From positions 1,489,501-1,553,500 of the forward strand of contig NZ_AP027270.1 in the NCBI RefSeq assembly GCF_036322705.1: DNA of 64,000 bases. The letters are read 5' to 3'. This document shows, one piece after another, positions 29,383 through 39,298 of the stretch. Both the position numbers and the translations under genes were made by a program. The stretch is from Maricaulis maris. GTDB taxonomy: Bacteria > Pseudomonadota > Alphaproteobacteria > Caulobacterales > Maricaulaceae. Each line of letters opens with the position of its first letter. Position 1 is the first letter of the stretch. The notes under the pieces are model-generated. The model was not told where the DNA came from and did not search any database. It saw only the letters and a list, made by a program, of their open reading frames with translations.

Positions 29383-29911
29383 CCGATCGACGGGCGATTG
29401 ATTTGCCTCTGGCGCCGGCCGGGTGTGAGCCAATCGAGCTGACCGAGCGTGACGTGGCGTGTGGCAGTTCTGTCTGGCACGCGGGTCCGCCGAGCCATTC
29501 AATTCGCTGCAAGGGTGTCGCTGTCACCGCGCCCCGGCGTCGCGATGTCGTGCCAGGTTTTGATCCAGGTTTTGATCCAGGTTTTTGATACCGTGCGTCG
29601 GCCTTTCGATGCGGCGCTGGATCCTGTGATCCAGCGCGAGGGTCTGCAGCTCGTGTGATCGTCCCGGGCATTCGTCCCATGTCCTGCGGGTCGTCTCATG
29701 GCCCTGTCGTTCGTCTGATGGCCTGCAGGTCGTGTGATGCTCTGCGGTCGGTATGATGGTTTGCAGGTCGTCTGATGCGTGTTGTCCTCGATTGAGCCGG
29801 ACCTTGGACGCCATGGCCTGTGCACCGCAGGTCTGGCTGCCGAGGACGGAGCCTGGCCCAGGTCGCACATCGGCGCGGCGGCTGGCGGCACCTGAATTGC
29901 CCTCACGCCTG
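29383..29911. repeat. Non-coding lexA-comEC spacer with two tandem-repeat arrays
   Basis: 529 bases with no supported gene. The first array is three tandem copies of CCAGGTTTTGAT (29553-29564, 29565-29576, 29577-29589, the last with one extra T). The second, at 29650-29784, holds about seven degenerate copies of an 18-21-base unit close to GTCGTCTGATGGCCTGCAG. Open frames on the minus strand simply translate these repeats (Arg/His/Thr-rich). Both flanking genes converge here. No classical terminator with a U-run was found. Confidence 0.7.
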
Positions 29912-32077
29912 TCAGAGCGGGCGCCAGGGTCGCTCCTGCCCTTCGGGGCGTGCACTGCGGATCGAGCGGATGTGTCCCTTCGATATCCGGATCAGCTGGC
30001 TTCCGGTCCGATCGAGACGATCCGGATCGAAGACCACGGCCTCGCAGCGCGCCTCGATCCAGCCGGGGATGTCGACATCGCTGACGATCAGGTCGGACCG
30101 CTGGCAGTCCGTTTGCCAGTCATCGAGCCTGGTCAGCCGGGTCAACCTCAGCCCGACCAGCGGCGTGCTGCAGCCCATGGCGTCGCAATTCGCAGACCAG
30201 CGTGTCGGCGCAGGTCCGCCCTCACCGCGCGCCTCCAGAAAGACCCGTGCCGCAAAGCGCGAGCGGCGGCGATCGCTGACAACCCAGCCCGAACCCGCTT
30301 CCATGGCCCCGCCGGTCTCGGAGTCCTGAATGGCGGATGTCTCGCGAGCCAGGATCAATCCGGTCTCGGAGATGAAAAGATTGGGTTGCGGCGCCAGGCT
30401 CCAGATGACCAGCGCCAGCCCCATGACAAGCGCCCCCGTCATCCGCGACGGTCCGCGCAGCAGCAAGAGCAGGACAAAGCCGGTCGAGAAGAGCGCCAGC
30501 ACCGGTCCTGAGGCGGCGGCGACCAGGCGTTGCGCGCCCGGCCAGTCGGCCACCATGGCCGCCAGCTGCAGCATCCCGCTCAGCCCCGCCTCCATGATTG
30601 CGAAGGGCAGTCCGTCCAGACCGAGCGGAATGAGCACAAAGCCCAGCACACCGGCGGGCATCACGATCAGCGAGAAAATCGGCATGACCAGCAGATTGCC
30701 CGCCAGTCCGAAGCTGGCAATGCGGTGGAAGTGAAAGGCGGCAAAGCCCGCCGTCGCGGTTCCGGCGACCAGGCTGGTCGTCCCCAGCCCGCCGAGGAAC
30801 AGTCGGACTTGTCCGACCAGGCCGCGCGCGCCCGATGTGTCGCGCCGGTCCTGCCAGACCCGGGCCGCGGCGATCAGCGCGGCGGCAGCCGAGAAGGACA
30901 TCTGGAAGCCCGGCATGATGACCGCCTGGGGCTGCAAGGCGAGAACGGCGACAACGCCCAGAGCCAGCGTGTGCAGCGACAGCGCCCGCCGTCTCAGGAT
31001 GACCGCTCCCAGCACGGTCACGGTCATGATGAAGGCGCGTTGGGTCGGGATCGCGCCACCGGAGATCACCAGATAGCCGAGTGCAAAGACCAGCGCGATC
31101 CAGGCCGCCGGCACGGCTGGATCCTGACGTCGGGCCCATACGGTCGCCGCTGACAGCGCCAGCCGGACAGCAAAGAACACACCGCCGGCCAGCAGCGCCA
31201 TGTGCATGCCCGAAATCGCCAGGACATGACCCAGACCCGAGCGGCGCAGGATCTCGACATCGCCCGGATCGACATGGGCGCGGTCGCCGGTCAGCAGGGC
31301 AGCCGCAAGACCGCCCGGTCGAGGCGCCATGCGGTCGCGGATGTGCGCCGACAGGCCGGCCCGCAGGCGCGCGATGCGGCGCTCCACGCGGTCCTGGGCC
31401 AAGGCGGGCCCCGGTTCCGCCGGTGCGACCGCAAACCCGGTCGCGATAATGTCCTCGAAACCGGCATGAAAGGCGAAGTCATAGCCGCCCGGGACAGCCG
31501 CTGACCGCGGCGGCGCCAGCACCGCGCGGACCATGACCGCGTCACCGGGACCGATCGCGCCCGGATCACCCAGCACACGGACACGCTGACGGCCAGACGG
31601 GGCGATGGCGGACGGGGCCAGGGTGTCCGGATCATTCCTCAGCCGGATCAAGAGGCGCTGCCGCCCGGACCCGCTTCGATCGATCGCTTCCAGCCAGCCC
31701 TCGACCGCGACTGCCCGTCCGCTCTCAATGGCCGGCGACCGGCCATGATGGGCATGGGTGTGGGCCCCGGCCCGGAGCATGAAAACGGACGCGACCAACA
31801 GGATGATGGCGATCATGCCCGCGGTACGCTCCAGTCGTTTTCGGCCAGGAGGGGAAAAACGATTGGTTGCGGCGGCGGCTGTCCCAAGCGCAAAAAGCGC
31901 GAAAATCAGCCCGCCGGACGGCTCGAAGGGGAGTGAGAAATAGAGGCCGGTCCCGATAATTGCGCCCAGGGCCGCAACCACCGCCGGTCCGAAATCGGCA
32001 AGCGCATCAACCGATTTGGCTGATTTCGTCCCTCGATTTGCCACGCCATGCGGCAGGATTGCGTCAGGTTGAAGCAT
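29912..32077 (-). CDS. comEC: ComEC/Rec2-family DNA-uptake membrane protein
   Basis: 721 residues from the ATG at 32077. Two N-terminal membrane helices (about 28-65) and an OB-like periplasmic part (about 120-220; VAVEGWLEAIDRSGSGRQRL, VRVLGDPGAIGPGDAVMVRAV) precede the Competence domain. That domain has SGLGHVLAISGMHMALLAG and many membrane helices (about 265-560), including PGFQMSFSAAAALIAAARV. The C-terminal metallo-beta-lactamase-like part lacks the HxHxDH motif, as in many alphaproteobacterial ComEC proteins. The protein should form the inner-membrane channel for single-stranded DNA in natural transformation. It is divergent from gltX. Confidence 0.9.
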   Translation of the reverse strand: MLQPDAILPHGVANRGTKSAKSVDALADFGPAVVAALGAIIGTGLYFSLPFEPSGGLIFALFALGTAAAATNRFSPPGRKRLERTAGMIAIILLVASVFMLRAGAHTHAHHGRSPAIESGRAVAVEGWLEAIDRSGSGRQRLLIRLRNDPDTLAPSAIAPSGRQRVRVLGDPGAIGPGDAVMVRAVLAPPRSAAVPGGYDFAFHAGFEDIIATGFAVAPAEPGPALAQDRVERRIARLRAGLSAHIRDRMAPRPGGLAAALLTGDRAHVDPGDVEILRRSGLGHVLAISGMHMALLAGGVFFAVRLALSAATVWARRQDPAVPAAWIALVFALGYLVISGGAIPTQRAFIMTVTVLGAVILRRRALSLHTLALGVVAVLALQPQAVIMPGFQMSFSAAAALIAAARVWQDRRDTSGARGLVGQVRLFLGGLGTTSLVAGTATAGFAAFHFHRIASFGLAGNLLVMPIFSLIVMPAGVLGFVLIPLGLDGLPFAIMEAGLSGMLQLAAMVADWPGAQRLVAAASGPVLALFSTGFVLLLLLRGPSRMTGALVMGLALVIWSLAPQPNLFISETGLILARETSAIQDSETGGAMEAGSGWVVSDRRRSRFAARVFLEARGEGGPAPTRWSANCDAMGCSTPLVGLRLTRLTRLDDWQTDCQRSDLIVSDVDIPGWIEARCEAVVFDPDRLDRTGSQLIRISKGHIRSIRSARPEGQERPWRPL

Positions 32078-32147
32078 CAAGCAGCCTACGGTCTATCGCA
32101 AAAGCTGATATTCATGCTAACACGACTTCCCCGTCTCGCAGTGCAGC

Positions 32148-33587
32148 ATGAATTCGCAATTGCAAAACAACGACAAGATGATTCGAACCCGCTTCGCCCC
32201 CTCGCCCACTGGCTTCCTGCATATTGGCGGGGCGCGCACGGCGTTGTTCAACTGGCTGTTTGCCCGCCATCATGGTGGCCAGTTCCTCCTGCGTATCGAG
32301 GACACCGACCGCGCCCGCTCGACCCAGGCGGCGATCGACGCCATCCTCGACGGCCTCGGCTGGCTCGGCCTCGACTGGGACGGCGAGGCGATTTCCCAAT
32401 TTGCCCGCGCTGAACGGCATGCCGAAGTGGCCTATGCGCTGCTGGAACGTGGCCACGCCTTCAAATGCTATTGCACGACCGACGAGGTCCAGGCGCTGCG
32501 TGATGAGGCCTTCGCCGCCGGACGCGCCCTGCGCTCGCCCTGGCGCGACCGCGATCCCGCCGATGCGCCGGCCGACACACCCTTCACGGTCCGCTTCAAG
32601 GCGCCCGATAGCGATGTCGTGCTCGACGACGCCGTTCAGGGCCAGGTCCGCTGGGCCGCCAAGGAGTTCGACGACCTGATCCTGCTTCGCTCGGATGGTA
32701 CACCGACCTATAATCTCGCCGTCGTGGTGGATGATCACGACATGGAGATCACCCATATCGTGCGCGGCGACGATCATCTGGTGAACGGCGCCCGGCAAAG
32801 CCAGATCTATGACGCCATGGGCTGGGACAAGCCGGTCTTCGCGCATGTCCCGCTGATCCACGGCCAGGACGGCAAGAAACTGTCCAAGCGTCACGGCGCA
32901 CTCGGCGCCGAAGCCTATCGCGAGATGGGCTATTTGCCCGAGGGCCTGCGCAACTATTTGCTGCGGCTCGGCTGGTCGCATGGCGACCAGGAATTATTCT
33001 CCGACGCCGAGGCCATCGCGGCCTTCGATCTGGGCGGTCTGAACAAGGCGCCGGCCCGGATGGATATCGACAAGCTGAACCACATCAATGCACACCATAT
33101 CGGTCAGGCCGATGATGCGCGTTTGACGGAACTGGTTTTGCCCTTCCTCGATACCCTTGAAGACCGCATCGATGCGGACGATATCACCCGCAAGCGCCTG
33201 ATGGCGGCCATGCCGGTCCTCAAGACCCGCGCCTCGACACTGGCAGAGCTCGCCGGCCAGAACTATTTCCTGCTCCGCCCGCGCCCGTTCGTGCTGGAGG
33301 GCAAGGCGGCCAAACCGCTCAAGGACGATGAGTCGCGGGAGCGGCTTTACCGCCTGTTCACGCATCTCGGCGATGTGGATACGTGGACAGAAGCCGCGTT
33401 GTCGGACGCGCTCAAGGAATTCGCCGAGACCGAAGAGGTCGGGTTCGGCAAAGTGGGTCAGCCGCTGCGCGCAGCGCTGACCGGAGGAGCACCCGCTCCC
33501 GACCTGGCCCTGGTCATGACCTTTATCGGTCGCGACGAGACCTTGGGCCGGATACAGGATCAGATGACGCCGATCGCGACTGCGTGA
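32148..33587 (+). CDS. gltX: Glutamyl-tRNA synthetase
   Basis: 479 residues. Class I aminoacyl-tRNA synthetase: the HIGH motif is HIGG (about residues 25-28, SPTGFLHIGGARTAL) and the KMSKS motif is KLSKR (GKKLSKRHGALG). Other blocks are FLLRIEDTDRARST and TYNLAVVVDDHDM, and a C-terminal anticodon-binding helical domain is present. Many alphaproteobacterial GltX enzymes also charge tRNA-Gln; this cannot be decided here. The ATG at 32148 is the reading start, but an internal ATG (MIRTRFAPSP, 32178) is a conceivable alternative. It is followed by gltA after 24 bases. Confidence 0.97.
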   Translation: MNSQLQNNDKMIRTRFAPSPTGFLHIGGARTALFNWLFARHHGGQFLLRIEDTDRARSTQAAIDAILDGLGWLGLDWDGEAISQFARAERHAEVAYALLERGHAFKCYCTTDEVQALRDEAFAAGRALRSPWRDRDPADAPADTPFTVRFKAPDSDVVLDDAVQGQVRWAAKEFDDLILLRSDGTPTYNLAVVVDDHDMEITHIVRGDDHLVNGARQSQIYDAMGWDKPVFAHVPLIHGQDGKKLSKRHGALGAEAYREMGYLPEGLRNYLLRLGWSHGDQELFSDAEAIAAFDLGGLNKAPARMDIDKLNHINAHHIGQADDARLTELVLPFLDTLEDRIDADDITRKRLMAAMPVLKTRASTLAELAGQNYFLLRPRPFVLEGKAAKPLKDDESRERLYRLFTHLGDVDTWTEAALSDALKEFAETEEVGFGKVGQPLRAALTGGAPAPDLALVMTFIGRDETLGRIQDQMTPIATA

Positions 33588-33611
33588 CCGGTGAACCATG
33601 GGGATGACGTG

Positions 33612-34916
33612 ATGGAAAACAAAGCCAAGCCGAACGGAACGGCCACGCTCAACTACAATGGCAAATCGCTGGAACTGCCGGTGCTGAGTGGCGAGATCGG
33701 TCCGGATGTCATCGACATCCGCAAGCTGTACGCCGAGACCGGCATGTTCACCTATGATCCCGGTTTCACCTCGACCGCGAGCTGTGAGAGCCAGATCACC
33801 TATATTGATGGCGACAAGGGCACCCTGCTCTATCGCGGTTACCCGATCGACCAGCTGGCCGACAACTCGAACTTCATCGAGGTCTGCTACCTGCTGATGA
33901 ACGGCAATCTGCCGTCCAAGAACGAGCTCGAGACCTTCGACTGGACGATCCGTCGTCACTCGATGCTGCACGACCAGTTCGACCAGTTCTTCCGCGGCTT
34001 CCGCCGCGATGCCCACCCGATGGCCATCATGGTCGGTACGGTTGGCGCCCTGTCGGCCTTCTATCACGACTCGACCGACGTCAATGATCCGGAAGCCCGC
34101 ACCATCGCTTCGCACCGCATGATTGCGAAAATGCCGACGATCGCCGCGCGTGCCTTCAAGTACGCCGTGGGCCAGCCCTTCATCAGCCCGCGCAATGATC
34201 TCGACTATGCCGCGAACTTCCTGCGCATGTGCTTTGCCGTGCCGGCCGAGGATTATGAGAGCAACGCCGTTCTCGCCAAGGCGATGGACAAGATCTTCAT
34301 CCTGCACGCCGACCACGAACAGAATGCCTCGACCTCGACCGTCCGCCTGGCCGGTTCCTCGGGTGCCAATCCGTTCGCCTGCATCGCGGCCGGCATCGCG
34401 TCGCTCTGGGGCCCCGCTCACGGCGGTGCCAACGAAGCCGCGCTGAACATGCTCAACGAGATCGGCTCGGTCGACAAGATCCCGGAATATGTCCGCAAGG
34501 CCAAGGACAAGTCGGACCCGTTCCGCCTGATGGGCTTCGGTCACCGCGTCTACAAGAATTACGATCCGCGGGCGAAAGTCATGCGCGATACCTGCCACCA
34601 GGTGCTCGACGTGCTGGGCGTGCGCAATGACCCGACGCTGCAGGTCGCCATGGAACTCGAGCGCATCGCGCTGGAAGACCCGTATTTCGTCGAGAAGAAG
34701 CTCTACCCGAACATCGATTTCTATTCGGGCATCACGCTGAAGGCGATGGGCTTCCCAACCGAGATGTTCACGGTCCTCTTCGCCCTCGCCCGCACCGTCG
34801 GCTGGATCGCCCAGTGGTCGGAAATGATCGAGGATCCGAGCCAGAAGATCGGCCGTCCGCGTCAGCTCTTCACCGGCGCCGTGCCGCGTGACTACACGGA
34901 CCTGTCGAAGCGCTAG
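33612..34916 (+). CDS. gltA: Citrate synthase
   Basis: 434 residues from the ATG at 33612 (MENKAKPNG); GGGGATG lies upstream. A longer reading from a GTG at 33591 is less typical. It is a hexameric-type (type II) citrate synthase that condenses oxaloacetate with acetyl-CoA. The active-site residues are recognisable: His in [12 protein letters not shown], His in [15 protein letters not shown] and Asp in [10 protein letters not shown]. It is downstream of gltX in the same transcript and ends at a strong bidirectional terminator. Confidence 0.97.
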   Translation: MENKAKPNGTATLNYNGKSLELPVLSGEIGPDVIDIRKLYAETGMFTYDPGFTSTASCESQITYIDGDKGTLLYRGYPIDQLADNSNFIEVCYLLMNGNLPSKNELETFDWTIRRHSMLHDQFDQFFRGFRRDAHPMAIMVGTVGALSAFYHDSTDVNDPEARTIASHRMIAKMPTIAARAFKYAVGQPFISPRNDLDYAANFLRMCFAVPAEDYESNAVLAKAMDKIFILHADHEQNASTSTVRLAGSSGANPFACIAAGIASLWGPAHGGANEAALNMLNEIGSVDKIPEYVRKAKDKSDPFRLMGFGHRVYKNYDPRAKVMRDTCHQVLDVLGVRNDPTLQVAMELERIALEDPYFVEKKLYPNIDFYSGITLKAMGFPTEMFTVLFALARTVGWIAQWSEMIEDPSQKIGRPRQLFTGAVPRDYTDLSKR

Positions 34917-34935
34917 GCCGTTTCGACCCACGACA

Positions 34936-34967
34936 ACAAAAAGGCCACCTGAAAGGGTGGCCTTTTT
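34936..34967. terminator. Bidirectional rho-independent terminator between gltA and lpxB
   Basis: AAAAAGGCCACC (34938-34949) and GGTGGCCTTTTT (34956-34967) form a perfect 12-base stem with a six-base loop. The stem ends in U-runs when read either way. It serves gltA (plus strand, stop at 34916) and the long lpx/bam operon (minus strand, last stop at 35003). Confidence 0.92.
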
Positions 34968-35002
34968 CGTTCCTGATCCTGTTGGGCAGGGACCGCCCGG
35001 CG

Positions 35003-36163
35003 CTAGCGGGAGAGCCCGGCGAGCACCGCCTCGGCGGCGCGGCGACTGGCCTGACCCGTGCCGCGCAGTGTCTCGGTGACCGCCCGCAAGCGTTCCGAAA
35101 TCGCGTCCCGCCGGGGCTTGTCGGTGACCAGCGCGTCGACCTCGCGGGCAAGATTGGCACCGGTGCAGCTCAGCTGGATGACTTCCGGGATGATACGCGC
35201 GTCGGCGGCAATATTGACCAGCGAGATGTGCGGCGTTTTCAGCAGGTTGAACGCGCGGACAAGGCTCCAGGTGATCCAGCCGAGCTTGTAGCTGGTCACC
35301 GTTGGGACACCGGCCGTCGCCAGTTCTGTGACGACGGTCCCCGAACAGGCCAGCGCCAGGTCTGCCGCCGCAAAGGCGTCGGCCTTCTCGTCCTCGGCGA
35401 CCCGAACCGCCTCGGCCAGAACCGGATGGCGCGCGATCTGCGCATCGACCTGGTCGGCAACCGGATCGGCGACCGGCATCACCAGTCGCAGGTCGGGGTG
35501 CGCCGCCTTGAGGCGCGTGAGTCCGGCAACAAACGGCCCGGTCATGCGGCGGATCTCGGAGGGGCGGCTGCCCAGAAGTACGACCAGCACGGTCTCCTCT
35601 GCCTCGATCCCGTGTCGGCTCCGGAAGGCCGGCCCGTCACCGGTCGGCAGACGCTCCAGGGTGGGATTGCCGACAAAGGTCACCGGCAGTCCGTGCGGCG
35701 CATAGAAGGGCGCATCAAAGCTGAGAATCGTCAGGAGCTCATCCACCGTGGCCGCCAGCGTGGCCGCACGTCCCGGTCGCGTCGCAAAGACCTGGGGGCC
35801 GACATATTTGACCAGACGGATAGAGGGGTCCGCCTCGCGCACGCCGCGCGCCACCCTTAGCGTGAAGCCCCAGGAATCGATCAGGACAACGCTGTCCGGT
35901 TTGGCCGCGACGATCGCCGCGACCGCTTCGGCGACCGCCTGCTTGACCCGCTTGTAGGCTTTCAACCCGTCAATCCAGCCGAGGATGTTGAGGCCATCGA
36001 TACTGGTTTGCGAGACGATACCCTCATCGGCCATCGCCGAGCCACCGATCCCGGACAGGCGAATCTCGCCCCCGGTCAGCTCGCGCAGTTCGCGCGCCAA
36101 ACCGGCCCCGAGCAGATCGCCCGAGCGCTCCGCCGCGACAAGGAAGACATGTGGCCGGGTCAC
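35003..36163 (-). CDS. lpxB: Lipid-A-disaccharide synthase
   Basis: 386 residues. It is a GT19-family glycosyltransferase joining UDP-2,3-diacylglucosamine and 2,3-diacylglucosamine-1-phosphate to form the lipid A disaccharide at the inner membrane. Landmarks are VFLVAAERSGDLLGAGLARE at the N terminus, IDSWGFTLRVARGVR, YVGPQVFATRPGRA, VLLGSRPSEIRRM, and ALACSGTVVTELATAGVPTV in the nucleotide-sugar domain. The start overlaps the lpxI stop by four bases. It is the last gene of the supercluster before the terminator. Confidence 0.97.
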   Translation of the reverse strand: MTRPHVFLVAAERSGDLLGAGLARELRELTGGEIRLSGIGGSAMADEGIVSQTSIDGLNILGWIDGLKAYKRVKQAVAEAVAAIVAAKPDSVVLIDSWGFTLRVARGVREADPSIRLVKYVGPQVFATRPGRAATLAATVDELLTILSFDAPFYAPHGLPVTFVGNPTLERLPTGDGPAFRSRHGIEAEETVLVVLLGSRPSEIRRMTGPFVAGLTRLKAAHPDLRLVMPVADPVADQVDAQIARHPVLAEAVRVAEDEKADAFAAADLALACSGTVVTELATAGVPTVTSYKLGWITWSLVRAFNLLKTPHISLVNIAADARIIPEVIQLSCTGANLAREVDALVTDKPRRDAISERLRAVTETLRGTGQASRRAAEAVLAGLSR

Positions 36164-37002
36164 GACGCTGCCTCGACCAGGACGAAAAGGCCATGGCGCT
36201 CAAGCGCCGCCTCGACGCCGTCACGGTCAACGATCAGCGCGCCGTCGGCTTCCAGCGCGATCCCGGCCAGCCCGGCGGCCGCACACCGCTCGACGGTGTC
36301 GACCCCGATCGTCGGCAAGTCGACCCGGCGTTCCTGGATCGGCTTGGGACGCTTGGCCAGGATGCCGAAGGGATGCTCGGGCGAGCCACGCAGGGGCGCC
36401 GGCAGACCTGCGACGCGCTCCAGCATCGCATTGGTGCCCTCCTGGGCCTCGACGGCCAGCACGATCCCGTTGGCAACGACAGCGCCCTGACCGATATCCA
36501 GACGACCGATATCGGCGGCCACAGCCATCGCCTTGGCCGCATCCTCGCGATGGGCGTCGATATTGTCAGCCACGCCGATCACGCCAGCCGGCAGGCCGCC
36601 CTGCCCGATCAGGCTGTCCGCCCCGACCACGGCAAAGCCGGCGCGTTCGAATTCATCGACCACGACGCGGATCACCGCATCATCGCCCTTTCGACCGGCG
36701 GCCAGGGCCCGCGGCACCATGATCAGGCCACGCGCATCCATTTTGAGGGATTTCAGGTCCGGCCGCGTCACATAGCCGGCGAAACAGATGGCGTCGCAGC
36801 CGGCCGCTTTCAGCGCCTTGATGATCCCGCCGATCTCGCCGACCGAGATCGAGACATGGTCGGTGCTGCTGTAGTCGCGATCGACAAAGCCGCGCAGGGC
36901 CACCACGAAGATCGGGCGACCGGCCTGGGCCTTGAGAATTTCCAGCGGCAGGTCACCCCCGCCGGCAATCAGGCCGAGCTTTGTCCAGCCTGGCTCAGTC
37001 AT
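36160..37002 (-). CDS. lpxI: UDP-2,3-diacylglucosamine pyrophosphatase LpxI (DUF1009)
   Basis: 280 residues from the ATG at 37002 ([19 protein letters not shown]), overlapping the lpxA stop by eight bases. It carries the DUF1009 signature: [16 protein letters not shown] at the N terminus, [41 protein letters not shown] and [19 protein letters not shown]. LpxI replaces LpxH in alphaproteobacteria and hydrolyses UDP-2,3-diacylglucosamine to the monophosphate lipid X. Its place between lpxA and lpxB fits the pathway order exactly. Confidence 0.95.
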   Translation of the reverse strand: MTEPGWTKLGLIAGGGDLPLEILKAQAGRPIFVVALRGFVDRDYSSTDHVSISVGEIGGIIKALKAAGCDAICFAGYVTRPDLKSLKMDARGLIMVPRALAAGRKGDDAVIRVVVDEFERAGFAVVGADSLIGQGGLPAGVIGVADNIDAHREDAAKAMAVAADIGRLDIGQGAVVANGIVLAVEAQEGTNAMLERVAGLPAPLRGSPEHPFGILAKRPKPIQERRVDLPTIGVDTVERCAAAGLAGIALEADGALIVDRDGVEAALERHGLFVLVEAAS

Positions 37003-37792
37003 CCGGCATGCAGATGGAGCGTTTCGCGTCGGCGCGGATGAAATCGATGATCTCCGCGATCGGCGCATTGCCGGAATAGAGCTGGGCGACGTCGTCGACG
37101 CGCTCGTCGAACGTGCCTTCGCGGGCAAACAGAAGCCGGTAGGCCGCGCGCAGTTCACGCAGGGTCTCGCGCGGCATGCCACGGCGCTTCAGTCCGACCA
37201 CATTCAGTCCTGCCAGATGCGCATGATTGCCGATCACAGAGCCGTAGGGAATGACATCGGCGGTGACCATCGCCATGGCGCCAATAAAGGCATGACGGCC
37301 GATCCGGCTCTTCTGGTGGATACCGGCATAACCGCCCAGGATGGCGTGATCGTCGACGACAGTCTCACCGCCGATGGCGGCACAGTTGGCGAACACCACC
37401 CGGTCGCCGACGATGCAGTCATGGGCGACATGGGAGCCAACCATGAAATAGCCGTCGCTGCCAACCACCGTGCGGCCCCGGGCGAAGGTCGTGCCGGGAT
37501 GCATGGTGACGTTCTCGCGCAGGATGTTGCGCGCACCGATAATGAGCTGGGTATCCTCGCCCTGGTATTTGAAATCCTGTGGCGGATGACCAATCTGGGC
37601 GCCGGGATAGAGGACACAGTCCTCGCCCAGCGTGGTATTGCCCGCAATGGTGACATGCGAGATCACCCGGACACGGTCCTTCAGCACCACTTTCGGGCCG
37701 ATGATGGAGAAGGGCCCGATTTCGACCCCCTCACCGAGCTGGGCGGCCGGGTCGACAATCGCGGTCGGATGGATCTGGCTGGACTGGGTCAT
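36995..37792 (-). CDS. lpxA: UDP-N-acetylglucosamine acyltransferase
   Basis: 265 residues. It is a left-handed beta-helix of hexapeptide repeats (for example [31 protein letters not shown]) followed by a C-terminal helical part from about 190. The catalytic His is H124 in [12 protein letters not shown]. It transfers a 3-hydroxyacyl group from acyl-ACP to UDP-GlcNAc, the first step of lipid A synthesis. The start overlaps the fabZ stop by four bases and the end overlaps lpxI by eight. Confidence 0.97.
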   Translation of the reverse strand: MTQSSQIHPTAIVDPAAQLGEGVEIGPFSIIGPKVVLKDRVRVISHVTIAGNTTLGEDCVLYPGAQIGHPPQDFKYQGEDTQLIIGARNILRENVTMHPGTTFARGRTVVGSDGYFMVGSHVAHDCIVGDRVVFANCAAIGGETVVDDHAILGGYAGIHQKSRIGRHAFIGAMAMVTADVIPYGSVIGNHAHLAGLNVVGLKRRGMPRETLRELRAAYRLLFAREGTFDERVDDVAQLYSGNAPIAEIIDFIRADAKRSICMPDD

Positions 37793-38235
37793 GGATTCTC
37801 GATGGCCTTGGCAGAAAACTCGGCCTGGGCGGCACGCTTGCCGTCGGCCCAGACTTCGCCCTTGAACTTGAAGACGCCGTGGCGGGCCGCGGTCACCGTG
37901 ACCGGCATGCGCAGCAACATGCCCGGACGGACCGGGGCGCGGAAGCGAACCTTGTCCGCCCCCATGAAGAAGACGGTCGCCGACGCCGGTGAGGCTTCGA
38001 GGGTCTTGTACATGAGCACAGCGCCGGTCTGCCCCATCGCTTCGATCATGAGCACGCCGGGCATCACCGGATTGCCCGGAAAATGGCCCGGAAAATAGGG
38101 TTCGTTGGCCGTCACGCCCTTGATCCCGACGATGGACTGCCCGGCGACATAGTCTTCTGCGGCATCAATCAGCAGGAAGGGGTAACGATGCGGAAGCAGG
38201 GTCTGGATTTCCGCGTTTTCAATGCGTTCGGACAC
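37789..38235 (-). CDS. fabZ: 3-hydroxyacyl-ACP dehydratase FabZ
   Basis: 148 residues from a GTG at 38235. It is a single hotdog domain with catalytic H51 ([15 protein letters not shown]) and E65 ([10 protein letters not shown]); [12 protein letters not shown] is the typical N-terminal block. It dehydrates 3-hydroxyacyl-ACP in fatty-acid elongation and so competes with LpxA and LpxD for the same substrates. It lies between lpxD (five-base gap) and lpxA (four-base overlap). Confidence 0.97.
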   Translation of the reverse strand: MSERIENAEIQTLLPHRYPFLLIDAAEDYVAGQSIVGIKGVTANEPYFPGHFPGNPVMPGVLMIEAMGQTGAVLMYKTLEASPASATVFFMGADKVRFRAPVRPGMLLRMPVTVTAARHGVFKFKGEVWADGKRAAQAEFSAKAIENP

Positions 38236-38240
38236 GCCGT

Positions 38241-39275
38241 TCAGCCTTTCCTGGAAGTCTTGCCATCGGGCCGCGCGAGACGCCGCACCGTGGCCAGTTC
38301 ACGCATGTGCTGCCGCAGGGGCTGGGCCGGATTGCCAGCCCAGGTCTCCCCGTCCGGGACGTCCCGCGCGGCGGCCGAATTGGCCCCGACCTGGGCGCCC
38401 TTGCCGATACGGACATGGTCATAGATCCCGACCCGCCCGGCCAGCACGGCATTGTCCTCGAGCACAGCACTCCCGGCCAAGCCCGAATAGCCCGCCATGA
38501 TGACGTTCGAGCCAAGCCGGCAATTATGGGCGATGTGGCACAGGTTATCGATCTTCGTGCCGTTCCCGATCCGGGTTTCGCCGAACAGGCCACGGTCTAT
38601 CGCCGTATTGGCGCCGATGGTGACGTTGTGACCGATCACGACACTTCCCAGATGCAGGATGTCACTATTGCGACCGGCAGACATTGCGACGCCGAAACCG
38701 TCCTCGCCAATCACGGCTCCCGCAAGAATGTTGCAGTTTTCGCCGATATCCGTGCACAGCAGGCTGACCCTGGCCGCCAGACGCGTCCCGGCTCCGATCC
38801 GGCAACCGGGACCAATCACCGAGTGGGGACCAATATCACAGCCGGCACCCAGCTCGGCACCGGCCCCGACCACGACACCGGCCGCAAGCCGGGCCGATGG
38901 GTCAATCCGCGCATCCGGATGAATGAAACAGCCCGGGTCAAAGCCCCGCACGGCAAAGAGCGAGGGCAGGATCCGGGAAAAGGCGTATCGTGGCGCGGCA
39001 TGGGTCAGCACCGTGCCGCCGAGTGCCCGGGCCTGCTCGGCCACCTCTGCGGGACACAGGATGGCAACGCCATCGAGCGCACCGTCCGGGGCGTCTTTGA
39101 ACAGCTTGCCTGAGTCAGCATAGCACAACGCGCCAGGCTGGAGGTCACCCAGTGAGGCGACCCGATCAATGGTCCTGGCTGCCGTTGCAGAATCAGAAAT
39201 CGCCGCACCCGAAAGCGCGGCGATCTCCTGCAAGGTCAGCGGGCCAAGCCGGTTGTAGAAACGCGGGTCCGCCAC
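38241..39275 (-). CDS. lpxD: UDP-3-O-(3-hydroxyacyl)glucosamine N-acyltransferase
   Basis: 344 residues from a GTG at 39275, with GGGGGAG close upstream. An N-terminal uridine-binding domain (about 1-110) is followed by a hexapeptide-repeat beta-helix (about 115-315, e.g. CDIGPHSVIGPGCRIGAGTRL) with the catalytic His in IDNLCHIAHNCRLGSN. It adds the second acyl chain in lipid A synthesis. It is downstream of skp and bamA, the arrangement conserved in most Gram-negative bacteria. Confidence 0.96.
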   Translation of the reverse strand: MADPRFYNRLGPLTLQEIAALSGAAISDSATAARTIDRVASLGDLQPGALCYADSGKLFKDAPDGALDGVAILCPAEVAEQARALGGTVLTHAAPRYAFSRILPSLFAVRGFDPGCFIHPDARIDPSARLAAGVVVGAGAELGAGCDIGPHSVIGPGCRIGAGTRLAARVSLLCTDIGENCNILAGAVIGEDGFGVAMSAGRNSDILHLGSVVIGHNVTIGANTAIDRGLFGETRIGNGTKIDNLCHIAHNCRLGSNVIMAGYSGLAGSAVLEDNAVLAGRVGIYDHVRIGKGAQVGANSAAARDVPDGETWAGNPAQPLRQHMRELATVRRLARPDGKTSRKG

Positions 39276-39298
39276 ACTCTCCCCCTGATATCAGCTTG

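Noticed and set aside
29499-29955. Two overlapping minus-strand open frames (135 and 143 codons) in the lexA-comEC spacer
   Set aside because: They translate the tandem repeats in different frames, have no ribosome binding site and partly overlap comEC; better explained as repeat DNA.
32994-34931. 645-codon minus-strand open frame opposite gltX and gltA
   Set aside because: It is a pure shadow of gltX and gltA; composition is rich in Arg, His, Gly and Asp as expected for the antisense frame of high-GC genes.
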